Source: Cardinium endosymbiont cEper1 of Encarsia pergandiella
Lineage (GTDB): Bacteria; Bacteroidota; Bacteroidia; Cytophagales; Amoebophilaceae
Length of the DNA: 64,000 bases
Direction of reading: 5' to 3'
Assembly: GCF_000304455.1 (NCBI RefSeq)
Contig: NC_018605.1
Location: 372,035 to 436,034 of the forward strand
The position numbers and the translations under genes are program-made. The notes under the pieces were generated by a model. That model was given only the letters and a program-made list of their open reading frames with translations. It was not told where the DNA came from and ran no database searches. Shown here piece after piece: positions 35,419 through 45,433 of this stretch. Within the stretch, counting starts at the first letter, position 1, and each line of letters opens with the position of its first letter.

Positions 35419-36972
35419 GTGGGTAATGAATTAATAATTAATAGTACAGATAATAATTGTAGAATAGCACTTCTAAAAGGTGGAAATCTTTTTGAGTATC
35501 AGGTAGAAAAAGAAGATAATAAATTTAAAGTAGGCGATATTTATTTGGGAATTATTAAAAAAGTAGTCCCCAGTTTAAATGCAAGTTTTGTAGATGTAGG
35601 ATATAAAAAAGATGCTTTTTTGCATTATTTAGATCTTGGTCCGCAGTTTAATTCATTAAAAAATGCGATTCAAGTAGTTAGGCATCAGCAAGGTAATGTA
35701 GAAAATCTAGTTGATTTTGTAGTTGAGCCCCCTATAGATAAGCTTGGTAAAATTGGAGATGTGCTCACAAAAGGGCAAGAAGTATTGGTACAGATTGTCA
35801 AAGAGCCTATTTCCAGCAAAGGGCCTCGTATAGCTTCTGAGTTAACTTTACCTGGTCGTTATATGATACTTATACCTTTTGTAGATACCATTAGTATTTC
35901 TAAAAAAATTACAAATGGCGAAGAAAGAGATCGACTACACCGTTTAATTGCTTCTATTAAGCCAAAAAATTTTGGCGTAATTGTGCGTACGGTAGCAAAA
36001 GGAATTGATGTCGCTACATTAGATAGAGACCTCAAAGATCTTATCAATAAATGGAAAAAGGGAATAGAGCAGCTAGTTAATGCATTACCTGGTGAAAAAG
36101 TTATAGGTGAGGTAAATAGAGCCTATACTATTTTACGCGATATGCTCAACGAATCTTTCGATAGCATTGTGGTGGACGATCAACTTCTTTATACTGAAAT
36201 CAAACAGTATATACATACAATTGCACCTGATAAAGAGAAGATTCTTAAACTTCACCAAGGTAAGATTAAGCTTTTTGAACAGTGGGGTATAGAACGTCAG
36301 TTAAAAACCCTTTTTGGCCAAACCGTTGGTATAGAGGGGGGGGGCTATTTAGTGATTGAGCATACTGAAGCCATGCATGTTATTGATGTGAACAGTGGCA
36401 ATAGAGCATTAGATGAAGAGGGGCAAGGGAAAATGGCTTTAAATGTTAATTTAGCCGCTGCACAAGAAATTACACGGCAGTTGCGTTTGCGGGATATGGG
36501 GGGCATTATTGTAGTGGATTTTATAGATATAAAGGACATAGAAGATCGTAGGCTTCTTTATCAAAAAATGAAGGAGCTTATGAAGGAAGATCGTGCTAAA
36601 ACTTCTGTTTTACCATTGTCCAAGTTTAGTATTATGCAAATCACACGGCAACGGGTGCGACCAGAAATGAATGTAGTGACAAGAGAGCTTTGCCCATCTT
36701 GTAATGGAACAGGAAAAATTGATGCTTCTATATTGGTTTCAGAAAGAATTGAAGAAAACTTGCGTCTTGTTTTGATGAATCAAAATGAAAAAGGCATAAG
36801 ACTTTTAGTCCATCCTTATCTCTATGCCTACTTTACCAAAAATTTGTTCTCTAAGCGATTTAGATGGTTTATACAATATGGTAAATGGGTTACACTGGTT
36901 GAAGATTCTTCAATGGCAGTAACAGATTATAAACTTATCAACCGAAATCAAGAAGAAATAGAGCTTTATTAG
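35419..36972 (+). CDS. rng: ribonuclease G/E
   Basis: This 517-residue RNase E/G family endoribonuclease matures rRNA and starts mRNA decay. It has an N-terminal S1 domain ('VGDIYLGIIKKVVPSLNASFVDVGYKKDAFLH'), a 5'-sensor/RNase H-like region, catalytic Asp in 'MHVIDVNSGN' and 'IIVVDFIDI', and a zinc-link 'CPSCNGTGKI'. It lacks the long disordered RNase E tail, as expected for RNase G. The start is GTG 35419; the ATG at 35411 is out of frame. A strong terminator follows the stop. Confidence 0.94.
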   Translation: MGNELIINSTDNNCRIALLKGGNLFEYQVEKEDNKFKVGDIYLGIIKKVVPSLNASFVDVGYKKDAFLHYLDLGPQFNSLKNAIQVVRHQQGNVENLVDFVVEPPIDKLGKIGDVLTKGQEVLVQIVKEPISSKGPRIASELTLPGRYMILIPFVDTISISKKITNGEERDRLHRLIASIKPKNFGVIVRTVAKGIDVATLDRDLKDLINKWKKGIEQLVNALPGEKVIGEVNRAYTILRDMLNESFDSIVVDDQLLYTEIKQYIHTIAPDKEKILKLHQGKIKLFEQWGIERQLKTLFGQTVGIEGGGYLVIEHTEAMHVIDVNSGNRALDEEGQGKMALNVNLAAAQEITRQLRLRDMGGIIVVDFIDIKDIEDRRLLYQKMKELMKEDRAKTSVLPLSKFSIMQITRQRVRPEMNVVTRELCPSCNGTGKIDASILVSERIEENLRLVLMNQNEKGIRLLVHPYLYAYFTKNLFSKRFRWFIQYGKWVTLVEDSSMAVTDYKLINRNQEEIELY

Positions 36973-36994
36973 TGCTTTTTATACATTTATTACC

Positions 36995-37028
36995 AATGGT
37001 TTTAGCTTATTAATAAGCCAAAACCATT
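36995..37028 (+). terminator. intrinsic terminator after rng
   Basis: AATGGTTTTAGCTTATT is followed directly by its near-perfect reverse complement (one wobble), then TTTTAT. It begins 23 bases after the rng stop and is the clearest terminator in the window. Confidence 0.75.
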
Positions 37029-37365
37029 TTTTATGCGTTTTATAAGTCAGAACAAAGTATGCATACATTTTACTTGCTAAAGTAAAAACATTTGTTTCGC
37101 TAGATGGTTGTGTTAGGCTTGTGTAATTCAAAAGGAACCATTACATTAATAGTGGACACTATTGACACATAAATAAGAAATAGCAAACCCACAGCCAGCT
37201 AAAAACCAAAATAAGCTAAGGTATGATAGTTGTATTATGGACAACTGGCATCGCTAATGTAGTTGGCTTATTTTTGATTTTTTAAGATGTAGGTGCCACT
37301 TAGAAAAGGGCTAAATGAGGTAAAAGCAATAAAAAAGATAACGTAATGAACAATAAAAATTAATT
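37029..37365 (+). other. intergenic, no gene
   Basis: No gene is seen. A short palindrome, AATAGTG-GA-CACTATT (about 37149-37164), resembles transposon ends (TAGTGGAC...), but no transposase or partner repeat is near. The rest is AT-rich leader sequence of the next gene. Confidence 0.35.
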
Positions 37366-38796
37366 ATGGCGCCCACCAATCTATCTGAACGTAGCAAAGC
37401 ATCCACTTTATTGACAGCTATTGTAAGTATGGTTTTTTGCTTATCTACCCATTCAAGCGACGCAAAAGATAAGAAGATTAAAAATCTTTCTACAATTTTA
37501 CAAAATACAAAGGACTATTGCAAAAAAATATTTAAAAAAAGTTACCATTTAAAAAATTTACATCATCAAGGGCTCTATGACCTCCAACAGGCAGCAATAG
37601 AGGGTGGTGTTGCTATATGTAGCCTAAAATATCGAACACAAAATGGTGCGCGTGTCAGTCTGCTGGACCAGGCTAGGCTACAACCGCTGCACAGTGATCG
37701 GCCCATTGATCCAATTATAGATCATAACCCAAGATTTTGGCCATATGAGGTGTCTCATCAAAGCTGGCATAAAGCTAGTCTTATATCCTATTTGCAACAA
37801 CCCGACACCCAGATAAATAGCGATGCTCCCGCTACGGCTACAAAAAAAACAATTTTAATAGATCAGAATAATCTATTGCATGATCAGCCTATAGCTACAG
37901 ATGGGCTATTGGAAGAATTGCTGGGTGTTCACACACTTAATAAAAATGATAATCAATTGAAAAATATATTTTCTAAAATTTCATTTGATTGCACCCTAGG
38001 CGTTGGAGCTGTTTTCTATACCAACCGCTTAGAACAAATGCAATTACTCCAAAGGAAAAACAATACTTACTTTTTTAGAACTAAGACAGATGAAGTATAT
38101 AAACCCAATTGGTTCCACCATACGCTTGATGAAGTCATAGACTTTGATCCATTTGATTCTATAGAATATAGTAGCACTGAAAAGACAGAATTTCAAGGAA
38201 AAGGGTTAGGCGTGCCTGTTACATTAGGGATACAATATCTTTGTGGCCAACGGCTGTTTATAGGTTTGGGTAGAGAAATGATCTTTAATGCGACCAATAG
38301 ATTGACCCATTATTACAACCACATACCCCGTAAGGCCTATCATACGCATAAAAAATGGTCCGCACAGGGAAGATGGTTTGCCAAATGTGGGTGGTATGCG
38401 TTTGGTAATGAAAAGCATAGATTTTTTGGCGATATGCGGCTATTTTATGTGCATCATTTGGGTAGTAGGTTGGCTAGGTTGGTAACCTTTGGCCCCTATT
38501 TACATCATACAGTTGCCTATAATTTCGGTGTAGGATACGAGCAGCAGCTGACGGATTACCTTTCATACACCATGCGTTTTGCTATGGAATGGCAAAGATT
38601 TAAACAGTTTGCCAATAAAATTTACAATATTCAATATACACAACCGGCTATTTATCTTCAAATGGGTCTTGCTGTGCGGTGTACTAAGTGTAATCTTGAT
38701 AACCATTTAAAAAATAGGGCCTGCCATACTAAACCCCATACCTTAAATGACCCAACCAAGTTAGACGGTTTACAAGATTTGCTCGATTTAGATTAA
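37366..38796 (+). CDS. putative outer-membrane beta-barrel protein
   Basis: I do not recognise this 476-residue protein. It has a signal-like N-terminus ('LLTAIVSMVFCLSTHSSDA'), then a variable hydrophilic region to about residue 200. A C-terminal half of alternating polar/aromatic strands follows ('SFDCTLGVGAVFYTN', 'LGVPVTLGIQYLCGQRLFIGLG', 'FGVGYEQQLTDYLSYTMRFAMEWQ', 'PAIYLQMGLAV'). This pattern fits an OmpA/OprF-like or porin-like barrel. A charged tail follows the last strand. It is probably a surface protein specific to this lineage. Confidence 0.6.
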   Translation: MAPTNLSERSKASTLLTAIVSMVFCLSTHSSDAKDKKIKNLSTILQNTKDYCKKIFKKSYHLKNLHHQGLYDLQQAAIEGGVAICSLKYRTQNGARVSLLDQARLQPLHSDRPIDPIIDHNPRFWPYEVSHQSWHKASLISYLQQPDTQINSDAPATATKKTILIDQNNLLHDQPIATDGLLEELLGVHTLNKNDNQLKNIFSKISFDCTLGVGAVFYTNRLEQMQLLQRKNNTYFFRTKTDEVYKPNWFHHTLDEVIDFDPFDSIEYSSTEKTEFQGKGLGVPVTLGIQYLCGQRLFIGLGREMIFNATNRLTHYYNHIPRKAYHTHKKWSAQGRWFAKCGWYAFGNEKHRFFGDMRLFYVHHLGSRLARLVTFGPYLHHTVAYNFGVGYEQQLTDYLSYTMRFAMEWQRFKQFANKIYNIQYTQPAIYLQMGLAVRCTKCNLDNHLKNRACHTKPHTLNDPTKLDGLQDLLDLD

Positions 38797-39006
38797 TCCT
38801 TCCTTAGAAATATTTGTTTATTCCAATCATATTTATTATAATGTGCTATGCTGTATAAATCGTTCAATTTTTGTCGAAAGTGCAGCCATTAGTTAAGCAA
38901 ATAGCTAATTTTTTATCCTCTTTCATTATATAAAAAGACTGAATAAAATCTATAATTAATCTTATAACACTTTAATGAAATCATACCACCTAAACATATT
39001 ATTGCC

Positions 39007-40341
39007 ATGAAAATTAAGATCGGGTTACTTAGCTTATTTTTTGCTAACAGCATCATATATCCTATATATGCTGATAAATATGCAACTCAATTAGAGGCGG
39101 ATGAAGTAAATATAAATCCGATAATTGAGAAAAACGATGAAAAAGTAGACGAAGTTCAAGTAGAAGAAGCTAAATCTAAGGATTTAATAAAATTGGGTGC
39201 TACTATTACCATGGGCCCTAGTATCGTATACCAGGAAAAAAGATGGTCGTCTCAAAATAGGATTGGTGCAGATCTAACCTTCAAAGCGGAGGTGCCAAAC
39301 GCTTGGTGTAACCAAGCTGCAACTTTTAAGATAACTGCTGCTTGCCAACAAGAAAAAACTACGCTTACTAGTGCTGCTGTTACCATTGGGAAAATGATAA
39401 CGATTGGTTATGGTTCTACTATTTTGTCTTATGAAAAAGCAGATGGTAGTTTACTTATTTCTCCAGGAAGATCTGTGTTACAAATAAAACATCAGTATAC
39501 TTTTGATTGGTTACGAATTGCCTATGCAATTGAGAAGCCTATTGCATTGCAAGTAGGATGGTTTGATAAAAATCAACTGGAGGAAAAAAAATCAGCATCA
39601 AAAGAAAAGGAAGAGAAAAAAGAAGGACAAGGAGAGAAAAAAGAATCAGAAGAACCAAAAGAACCTACAGGCGGCAGTCGGCTTAATAAAGTGGATGACT
39701 CAGAACAAAAGGAACGTTTTTTTAAAGTTCAAAATAATTTCCCATCCGTTGGTGTAAACCTAAGTGTCATTAGAGATCACCTTAATATTGGCCTGAGTGG
39801 CTTAGGGCGTTTTTCTGATTATACGCATAGTACCGACCTTAGTGCGCAAAATTTGCCTAATAAGTTAGCGTTTACTTACGGTGGCCATGTAGGTATTCAG
39901 TATCAAGTAATACCTAAAAAGTTTACCCTTACAGGACAAGGGGCTTATGTACATGGTTTGGGTGATTACCTACCGGGCCTTGCAGCAGTTCAAAGTGAGA
40001 AGGAGCGGCAAGAAATGTGTGCCGCCTACTATATACATAAGGACCAAGATCAGTTGTCTTTTATAGATGCATGGGGCCTTGGCGCTGCTTTAGAATACTG
40101 TGTAACACCTAAGTGGACGTTATCTATAGCAGGCTCTTATCTTTCTACTGTAGAAGATGCTCAGAAGCCGCCTATAGCATTTCTTAACCAATGGAACCTC
40201 ATTCCGAAAGTAGCCTATAAGTTCAATAACCATTTCACCTTTTCTGGTAGGTATGATCTAGGCATCGAGTCCAGGGTAGATGAGACAAAAAATAAAGGAG
40301 CTGTACAGAAATTCTCTGGGAGTATAAATTTTAGCTTGTAG
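39007..40341 (+). CDS. putative outer-membrane porin-like protein with a Lys/Glu-rich loop
   Basis: This 444-residue protein has a clear Sec signal ('MKIKIGLLSLFFANSIIYPIYA'), an acidic N-terminal spacer and about a dozen barrel strands. It ends in 'KFSGSINFSL', with the terminal aromatic/hydrophobic pattern of outer-membrane proteins. Residues about 190-235 form an inserted loop rich in Lys and Glu ('EEKKSASKEKEEKKEGQGEK'), probably surface-exposed. The strand pattern recalls trimeric porins of Bacteroidetes. Function is unknown. The low-complexity loop is a likely site of length variation between strains. Confidence 0.65.
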   Translation: MKIKIGLLSLFFANSIIYPIYADKYATQLEADEVNINPIIEKNDEKVDEVQVEEAKSKDLIKLGATITMGPSIVYQEKRWSSQNRIGADLTFKAEVPNAWCNQAATFKITAACQQEKTTLTSAAVTIGKMITIGYGSTILSYEKADGSLLISPGRSVLQIKHQYTFDWLRIAYAIEKPIALQVGWFDKNQLEEKKSASKEKEEKKEGQGEKKESEEPKEPTGGSRLNKVDDSEQKERFFKVQNNFPSVGVNLSVIRDHLNIGLSGLGRFSDYTHSTDLSAQNLPNKLAFTYGGHVGIQYQVIPKKFTLTGQGAYVHGLGDYLPGLAAVQSEKERQEMCAAYYIHKDQDQLSFIDAWGLGAALEYCVTPKWTLSIAGSYLSTVEDAQKPPIAFLNQWNLIPKVAYKFNNHFTFSGRYDLGIESRVDETKNKGAVQKFSGSINFSL

Positions 40342-40478
40342 CATCGCTAGAAGGGACATGGTTCAGTACCCTATTTAAAATTTAATTGTATATAGAAATG
40401 GGGTTTACCTAGTTTGAAGGTGCTAACCCATAAAGCTAGCTATTGCCCCTAACTATCATAACTATACATTAAATTACT

Positions 40479-41165
40479 ATGCATAAAAATATAATAAAAG
40501 CTACTTTAATGCTAAGCTTAGGATTCGTAGTAAGCAGTATTATTTTTGCCTTAGGGCTATACTATACCCGTTCAAGCGTGGCCGCATCTGTTAGCGTAAA
40601 AGGGCTTTCAGAAAGGGAAGTTGATGCCAATCTAGGTATATGGACCATTCCGTTTGAGGCAGTGGATAGTGACTTAGAGGGCGTCAATAGGAAAATCAAA
40701 AAGCAAACAGAAATATTACTTGCCTTTCTAAAACAACAAGGTTTTATAGATAAAGAAATTATACATGGTACCCCAGAATTTCGTTATCTTGGGAAAAATG
40801 AAGCACAACCTGTTGGTAACTCAATAAAGATGGAAATCGTTGTACATACATCTAATGTATTTTTACTATATGAAACTGTACAAAAGTCTCAAGAGTTAAT
40901 GAAACTAGGCGTTTGCATAACCTATCATAGGTGGGATGGACCAGCTAAATTTATCTTCACAGATTTAAATACAATTAAGCCATCTATGATCCAAGAGGCT
41001 ACTATAAATGCCAGAAAAGCTGCAAAGCAGTTTACTACTGATGCAAATGTTCCTTTAGGGAAGTTGCGTAACGCTTCTCAAGGTGCTTTTTCTATAGAAG
41101 ATACCCATATTCCTACTAAAAAACGGGTCCGTGTAGTAACTCAGATGCAATATGCTATTCAATAA
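40479..41165 (+). CDS. SIMPL-domain (DUF541) protein
   Basis: The 228-residue protein starts with one membrane anchor/signal ('LMLSLGFVVSSIIFALGLYY'), followed by a SIMPL domain: 'VSVKGLSEREVDANLGIWTI' with later 'EATINARKAAKQF'. Relatives such as YggE are periplasmic and linked to oxidative stress, but no mechanism is established. It is probably anchored in the inner membrane facing the periplasm. It is complete, with a normal start. Confidence 0.85.
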   Translation: MHKNIIKATLMLSLGFVVSSIIFALGLYYTRSSVAASVSVKGLSEREVDANLGIWTIPFEAVDSDLEGVNRKIKKQTEILLAFLKQQGFIDKEIIHGTPEFRYLGKNEAQPVGNSIKMEIVVHTSNVFLLYETVQKSQELMKLGVCITYHRWDGPAKFIFTDLNTIKPSMIQEATINARKAAKQFTTDANVPLGKLRNASQGAFSIEDTHIPTKKRVRVVTQMQYAIQ

Positions 41166-41287
41166 AACCATGGTTCGTTTATTATTTTGTCTGTTTGGAT
41201 TTATACGCAGTTTTTGCTTGTCATATCCCACAATAGCTAACCATGTAAATGGTGCAATACCCAAGATATATTGATGCTAATAAGCGT

Positions 41288-41797
41288 ATGAATGGTTTGG
41301 ATATTTTACTGATTATACCACTTATTTGGGGGAGCTATAATGGGTTTAAGAAAGGGTTTGTTGTAGAGCTAATTGCTTCCTCCCTAGTAGTATTGGGTTG
41401 CATAAAAGGTGTACCTATGTTTTATACATTGCTGCCCATTGTAAAAGACAAATTACCTCGTTTAGCTACTTGCCTTCCTATTGGCTTGGCCGTTCTTATG
41501 CTTTTCATAGGGGGAGGAGTCATTTATTTTCTAATGAAATTAATAAAAAGCATTTTAGTGATTAGTCTGCTGGGTATATTTGATAACCTATTAGGAGCAC
41601 TATTTGGGTTGTGTAAGGTCGCATTCTTTATCAGCTTGTTGATCTACTGTTGGCGTCTTTTAGAGCTTACTGCTTTGCCCAGTATCTATACAGAGAATAG
41701 CCTATTGTTTCCATTATTAGAAGCTATCATTCCGAAGCTTTTACAGTCTCATTATCTGTTTAGTGCACGGTCTGCATTAAAAATGAAATGTCATTGA
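41288..41797 (+). CDS. CvpA-family membrane protein
   Basis: This 169-residue protein with four predicted helices begins 'MNGLDILLIIPLIWGSYNGFKKGFVVELI', the hallmark of the CvpA family (linked to colicin V production in E. coli; more generally of unknown envelope function). ATG 41288 matches the family N-terminus; the frame from 41249 adds 13 unconserved residues. It may be co-transcribed with the SIMPL gene upstream. Confidence 0.82.
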   Translation: MNGLDILLIIPLIWGSYNGFKKGFVVELIASSLVVLGCIKGVPMFYTLLPIVKDKLPRLATCLPIGLAVLMLFIGGGVIYFLMKLIKSILVISLLGIFDNLLGALFGLCKVAFFISLLIYCWRLLELTALPSIYTENSLLFPLLEAIIPKLLQSHYLFSARSALKMKCH

Positions 41798-41940
41798 TCC
41801 CTTCCTACACATAAAATCTAAGCAGCACCATCCTTTTAACTATCTAGAAACGCTACCACCAATCGCAAAAAAACTGTGTAAAAGTATTTTCTAGAATTTT
41901 TTATCCAAGAGGTTGATTTTTATCTATCTTCTGATCAAGT

Positions 41941-41968
41941 AAAAAGTAATATATATATATTACTTTTT
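41941..41968. terminator. 28-bp palindrome between convergent cvpA-like gene and typA
   Basis: AAAAAGTAATATATATATAT followed by TACTTTTT is a perfect self-complementary sequence with flanking A and T runs on the two strands. It lies between two convergent genes, as expected for a shared terminator. Confidence 0.6.
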
Positions 41969-42009
41969 TACCTTGTCCCTAAGCAAATACTATACAAACT
42001 TAGTAAAAA

Positions 42010-43827
42010 CTAATAATGTGATTTAGCAGCTCTTTTTCGTTGATTAGGATCCAATATAGCTTTTCGTAAACGGATAGATTGCGGTGTAACCTCTACACGC
42101 TCATCATCTTTTATATACGTAATCGCTTCTTCTAATGTCATCACAACCGGTGGACTTAATCGAATAGATTCGTCTGAGCTTGATGCGCGCATATTGGTAA
42201 GCTGTTTTCCTTTTAATAAGTTTACTTCTAGATCATTATCCCTATTGTGTTCTCCTACAATCATCCCACCGTAGACTTTTTCACCTGGACCGATAAACAT
42301 TTTACCTCGGTCTGCTAAATTAAAAAGCGCATAGGCAACTGCATCGCCCATACCCATTGCAATCATTACCCCATTGCGTCGTCCAGTAATGATTCCACGA
42401 TAGGGACCATAACTATGAAAGGTCCTATTCATAATACCAGTACCTCTAGTTTCAGTAAGAAAAGTGCCATAATAACCAATTAAACCACGTGATGGCCCAA
42501 CAAAAATAATACGTGTTTTGTCCCCACCTATTGGACGCAGGTCTCTCATCTCTGCTTTTCGTACATTCATAGATTCAATTACAGCGCCTGAAAATGCATC
42601 ATCTACTTCTATTTGTATTTCTTCTAATGGTTCTAATTTTTCACCATTAGCTCCTAATTTAATTAATACGCGAGGTCTACTAATAGAAAGTTCAAATCCC
42701 TCTCTTCTCATGGTTTCTATTAAAACCCCTAACTGTAATTCACCACGTCCTGCTACTTCAAAAGAATCTTTATTAGGGCTTTCTGTTACTTGAATCGATA
42801 CATTTGATTCGAGTTCACGCATAAGTCTATCACGTAGGGCATTAAAAGTGACCTTATTCCCTTCTGTTCCAGCGAGAGGAGAATCATTTACTGAAAAATT
42901 AATGGCCAGTGTAGGTGGATCTATAGGAATCGCAGGTAAAGCTTTCATCACGGTAGGTGCACAAATAGTATCCGCTACGTTGGCTCGTTGCATCCCTGCA
43001 ATCGCAATAATGTCACCAGCATACGCTGTTTCAATGGGTAGATGTTCCATGCCCCGGAAAGCCATAATTTTTGTAACCTTGCCATTTTCTACCACGCCAT
43101 TCTCTTTGTTCAGTGCTTTGATGGCCTGTTGTACTTTTAAGCTACCTGTAAAGATACGTCCTGTTAACATACGGCCTAAATAAGGGTCATATTCCCTTGC
43201 CGTTATAAGCATCGAAAAATCACTATTTAAATCTACAGTTGGCGCCGGTACATGGTCTAGGATTAGATCAAATAAAGGAGATAGATCTTTTCGTTCACCA
43301 TCTAATGTTCTACTGGCCCAACCTGCTCTGCCAGAAGCATAGGCGGTAGGAAAGTTAAATTGCGCTTCTGTAGCTTCAAGTGCTATAAAAAGTTCTAAAA
43401 TTTCATCTTCTACTTCTTCTACACGTGCATCCGGACGATCAATTTTATTTACGACTACAATAGGACGTAATCCTAGTTTTAAAGCTTTGCTCAAAACAAA
43501 CTTAGTTTGGGGCATCGTTCCTTCTGCAGCATCTACCAATAAGACCACACCATCCACCATACTTAATATGCGTTCTACTTCTCCACCAAAGTCGGCATGA
43601 CCAGGTGTATCTACAATATTAATACGGGTATCTTTCCAAACTAAAGAGGTACACTTGGCCAAAATCGTAATGCCACGTTCCCGCTCTAAATCGTTAGAGT
43701 CCATAACCCGATCGGCTACTTCTTGATGGGCTCTAAATGCGCCACTTTGCTTTAATAGGTTGTCTAATAAGGTAGTTTTTCCGTGGTCTACGTGTGCTAT
43801 AATGGCAATATTACGTAATGGTTGCAT
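42010..43827 (-). CDS. typA: translational GTPase TypA/BipA
   Basis: TypA is a ribosome-binding GTPase of the EF-G group that assists 50S assembly and stress responses. The 605-residue product has G1 '[15 protein letters not shown]', G2/switch I '[12 protein letters not shown]', G3 'DTPGHADF', G4 'NKIDRPDAR' and the family's C-terminal domain ('[21 protein letters not shown]'). Length and start are normal. Confidence 0.96.
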   Translation of the reverse strand: MQPLRNIAIIAHVDHGKTTLLDNLLKQSGAFRAHQEVADRVMDSNDLERERGITILAKCTSLVWKDTRINIVDTPGHADFGGEVERILSMVDGVVLLVDAAEGTMPQTKFVLSKALKLGLRPIVVVNKIDRPDARVEEVEDEILELFIALEATEAQFNFPTAYASGRAGWASRTLDGERKDLSPLFDLILDHVPAPTVDLNSDFSMLITAREYDPYLGRMLTGRIFTGSLKVQQAIKALNKENGVVENGKVTKIMAFRGMEHLPIETAYAGDIIAIAGMQRANVADTICAPTVMKALPAIPIDPPTLAINFSVNDSPLAGTEGNKVTFNALRDRLMRELESNVSIQVTESPNKDSFEVAGRGELQLGVLIETMRREGFELSISRPRVLIKLGANGEKLEPLEEIQIEVDDAFSGAVIESMNVRKAEMRDLRPIGGDKTRIIFVGPSRGLIGYYGTFLTETRGTGIMNRTFHSYGPYRGIITGRRNGVMIAMGMGDAVAYALFNLADRGKMFIGPGEKVYGGMIVGEHNRDNDLEVNLLKGKQLTNMRASSSDESIRLSPPVVMTLEEAITYIKDDERVEVTPQSIRLRKAILDPNQRKRAAKSHY

Positions 43828-44034
43828 GAAATATTTTAGTTTAATGGCCGCTTAGGTTACTAGTAGTTTTAAATAACGTTAATGAAAAAAAGTGGTTTCT
43901 ATTTATTGCCCTTCATGGTGACAAGAAGGCAATACATCCAAAAATAGCAATGAACTTCCTATAAAAAGATAATTGAGAAGATTACAACATATCTATAGGT
44001 AGAATGGTTACGTGCATTTTTGGGACCTTTTGTC

Positions 44035-44769
44035 TCAAAGCAGTCCTTCATCAGAAAAACTAAAATAGTTTCTGTCTGTAAATATAATATGATCTAAAAC
44101 AGCTATATCAAGCAATTTCCCAGCTTTGTCAAGCGAATTGGTTAATACAATATCAGCAGTACTCGGAGTCGTATTGCCAGAAGGATGATTGTGCGCCAAT
44201 ATAATAGAAACAGCTTGATGGTCTAGCACCAATCTAAATAAAAATTTAGCATCTACAATAGTCCTACTCGTGCCTCCACTACTGAGTTTTATCTTCTTGA
44301 TGAGATAATTTGCTCTATTCAGCAACAAAATCCAAAACTCTTCTATAGATTTATCCGTTAAATCTGGCTGCAGCAATTTGTACGCTTTAGAAGAACTGTT
44401 GACCAGTTCTTTTTTTCGGAATGGTTCGTCGGTTCGCCTACGCGTAAGTTCCATAGCACAAACAATAGCAATCGATTTTGCTGTGCCTATACCCCTAAAT
44501 CGCTGCAATTCTTGTACAGAACGTTTGGCCAGTTCTTGAAGACTATTGCCATTGGCCAGTTCTTGAAGACTATTGCCATTCGTTTTTAAGATATGTTGTG
44601 CCAACACCACAACGCTTGTGTTACGTGTACCAGAGCCTATAAGAACAGCTAAAAGCTCTGCATCGGTTAAGGTTGCTGCTCCTTTTTGGAGTAGCTTTTC
44701 TCTTGGTCGATCTTCAGGCGCCCAGTCTTGAATCTTGAGCGGAGCTGTTACATATATCTCTGATGCCAT
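44035..44769 (-). CDS. radC: RadC-family JAB/MPN-domain protein
   Basis: This 244-residue protein has an N-terminal helix-hairpin-helix-like region ('DRPREKLLQKGAATLTDAELLAVLIGSGTRN', 'LQRFRGIGTAKS') and a C-terminal JAB/MPN metalloprotease-like domain with 'AHNHPSGNTTPSTAD' (H-x-H-P-S-G-x7-D). The historic link to DNA repair is doubtful; the true role is unknown. A 27-base in-frame tandem duplication repeats 'NGNSLQELA' in the linker between the two halves. It follows rpsT by 13 bases and is likely co-transcribed. Confidence 0.93.
   Translation of the reverse strand: MASEIYVTAPLKIQDWAPEDRPREKLLQKGAATLTDAELLAVLIGSGTRNTSVVVLAQHILKTNGNSLQELANGNSLQELAKRSVQELQRFRGIGTAKSIAIVCAMELTRRRTDEPFRKKELVNSSSKAYKLLQPDLTDKSIEEFWILLLNRANYLIKKIKLSSGGTSRTIVDAKFLFRLVLDHQAVSIILAHNHPSGNTTPSTADIVLTNSLDKAGKLLDIAVLDHIIFTDRNYFSFSDEGLL
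44527..44580 (+). repeat. 27-bp perfect tandem duplication inside radC
   Basis: The unit ggccagttcttgaagactat-tgccatt occurs twice back to back (44527-44553 and 44554-44580) without a single difference. It keeps the reading frame and adds nine residues. Perfect identity indicates a recent slippage event. Confidence 0.95.
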
Positions 44770-44782
44770 ATCACTTAAGCGA

Positions 44783-45049
44783 TTAGGCTACAGTTGCAGT
44801 TAACCTATTGACATATTTAGTAAGCTTGGCTTTACTATTCGCACTTTTATTTTTGTGCACAATGTTTTTTGCTGCTAGCTTATCTAACATAGAAAAAACC
44901 TTAGGTAACAACTGTTCTGCAGCCGTTTTATCTGTAATTTTACTCACCTTTTTTATAAAGGTTCTACATGTTTTTAGCTGATAACGATTACGAAGATACT
45001 TAGTATGACTTGACCGTATGCGTTTTTCAGCTGATTTATGATTTGCCAT
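44783..45049 (-). CDS. rpsT: 30S ribosomal protein S20
   Basis: S20 (88 residues) is an early-binding 16S rRNA helix-bundle protein. 'MANHKSAEKRIRSSHTKYLRNRY' and the lysine-rich helices with 'KNIVHKNKSANSKAKLTKYVNRL' are typical. The start ATG 45049 and length are normal. radC follows 13 bases downstream on the same strand. Confidence 0.96.
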   Translation of the reverse strand: MANHKSAEKRIRSSHTKYLRNRYQLKTCRTFIKKVSKITDKTAAEQLLPKVFSMLDKLAAKNIVHKNKSANSKAKLTKYVNRLTATVA

Positions 45050-45433
45050 ATGAATGGAATTAAATATTTAAATGCTTGCTTTGCTTACAAGATACTACTT
45101 TTTTATATATCATTCAATTATTTGATGGCCAAGATAGGATCAGCCAAAGCGCTGCTATTTTTCTAGATCATACCCCCGAAAAAAAGTGATATATTAACCT
45201 CAACGCTGGATTGTACTTATTGTAAATCAGTTATATATTTTATTTTTAAAAAATCCTTTATTAGTCGATAAGCTGGAATGCCAGCTATCAAATTTATAAT
45301 AAAATTAGGGATACTGCTATTGCTAGCATGTTGTATGTAATGAATATTTTTCAGTTGATGGATCTTTTTCGAATCATTCGTTCTACCGTAAAAAAATCGT
45401 TGGACCATTTAGCGTCAAGCTTATATTTGCTTT
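45050..45433 (-). other. intergenic with one doubtful short frame
   Basis: This contains the leader of rpsT and the region after the ankyrin gene. A 63-residue reverse frame at 45217-45408 ('MVQRFFYGRTNDSKKIHQL...') has no recognisable domain and unremarkable composition; I do not support it as a gene. Nothing else is seen. Confidence 0.35.

Noticed and set aside
37140-37175. TAGTGGACACTATTGACAC-like sequence resembling a transposon end
   Set aside because: It is only a short palindrome; there is no second end and no transposase fragment nearby.
45217-45408. 63-residue minus-strand frame upstream of rpsT
   Set aside because: No domain, no export signal and no context; likely chance in AT-rich DNA.
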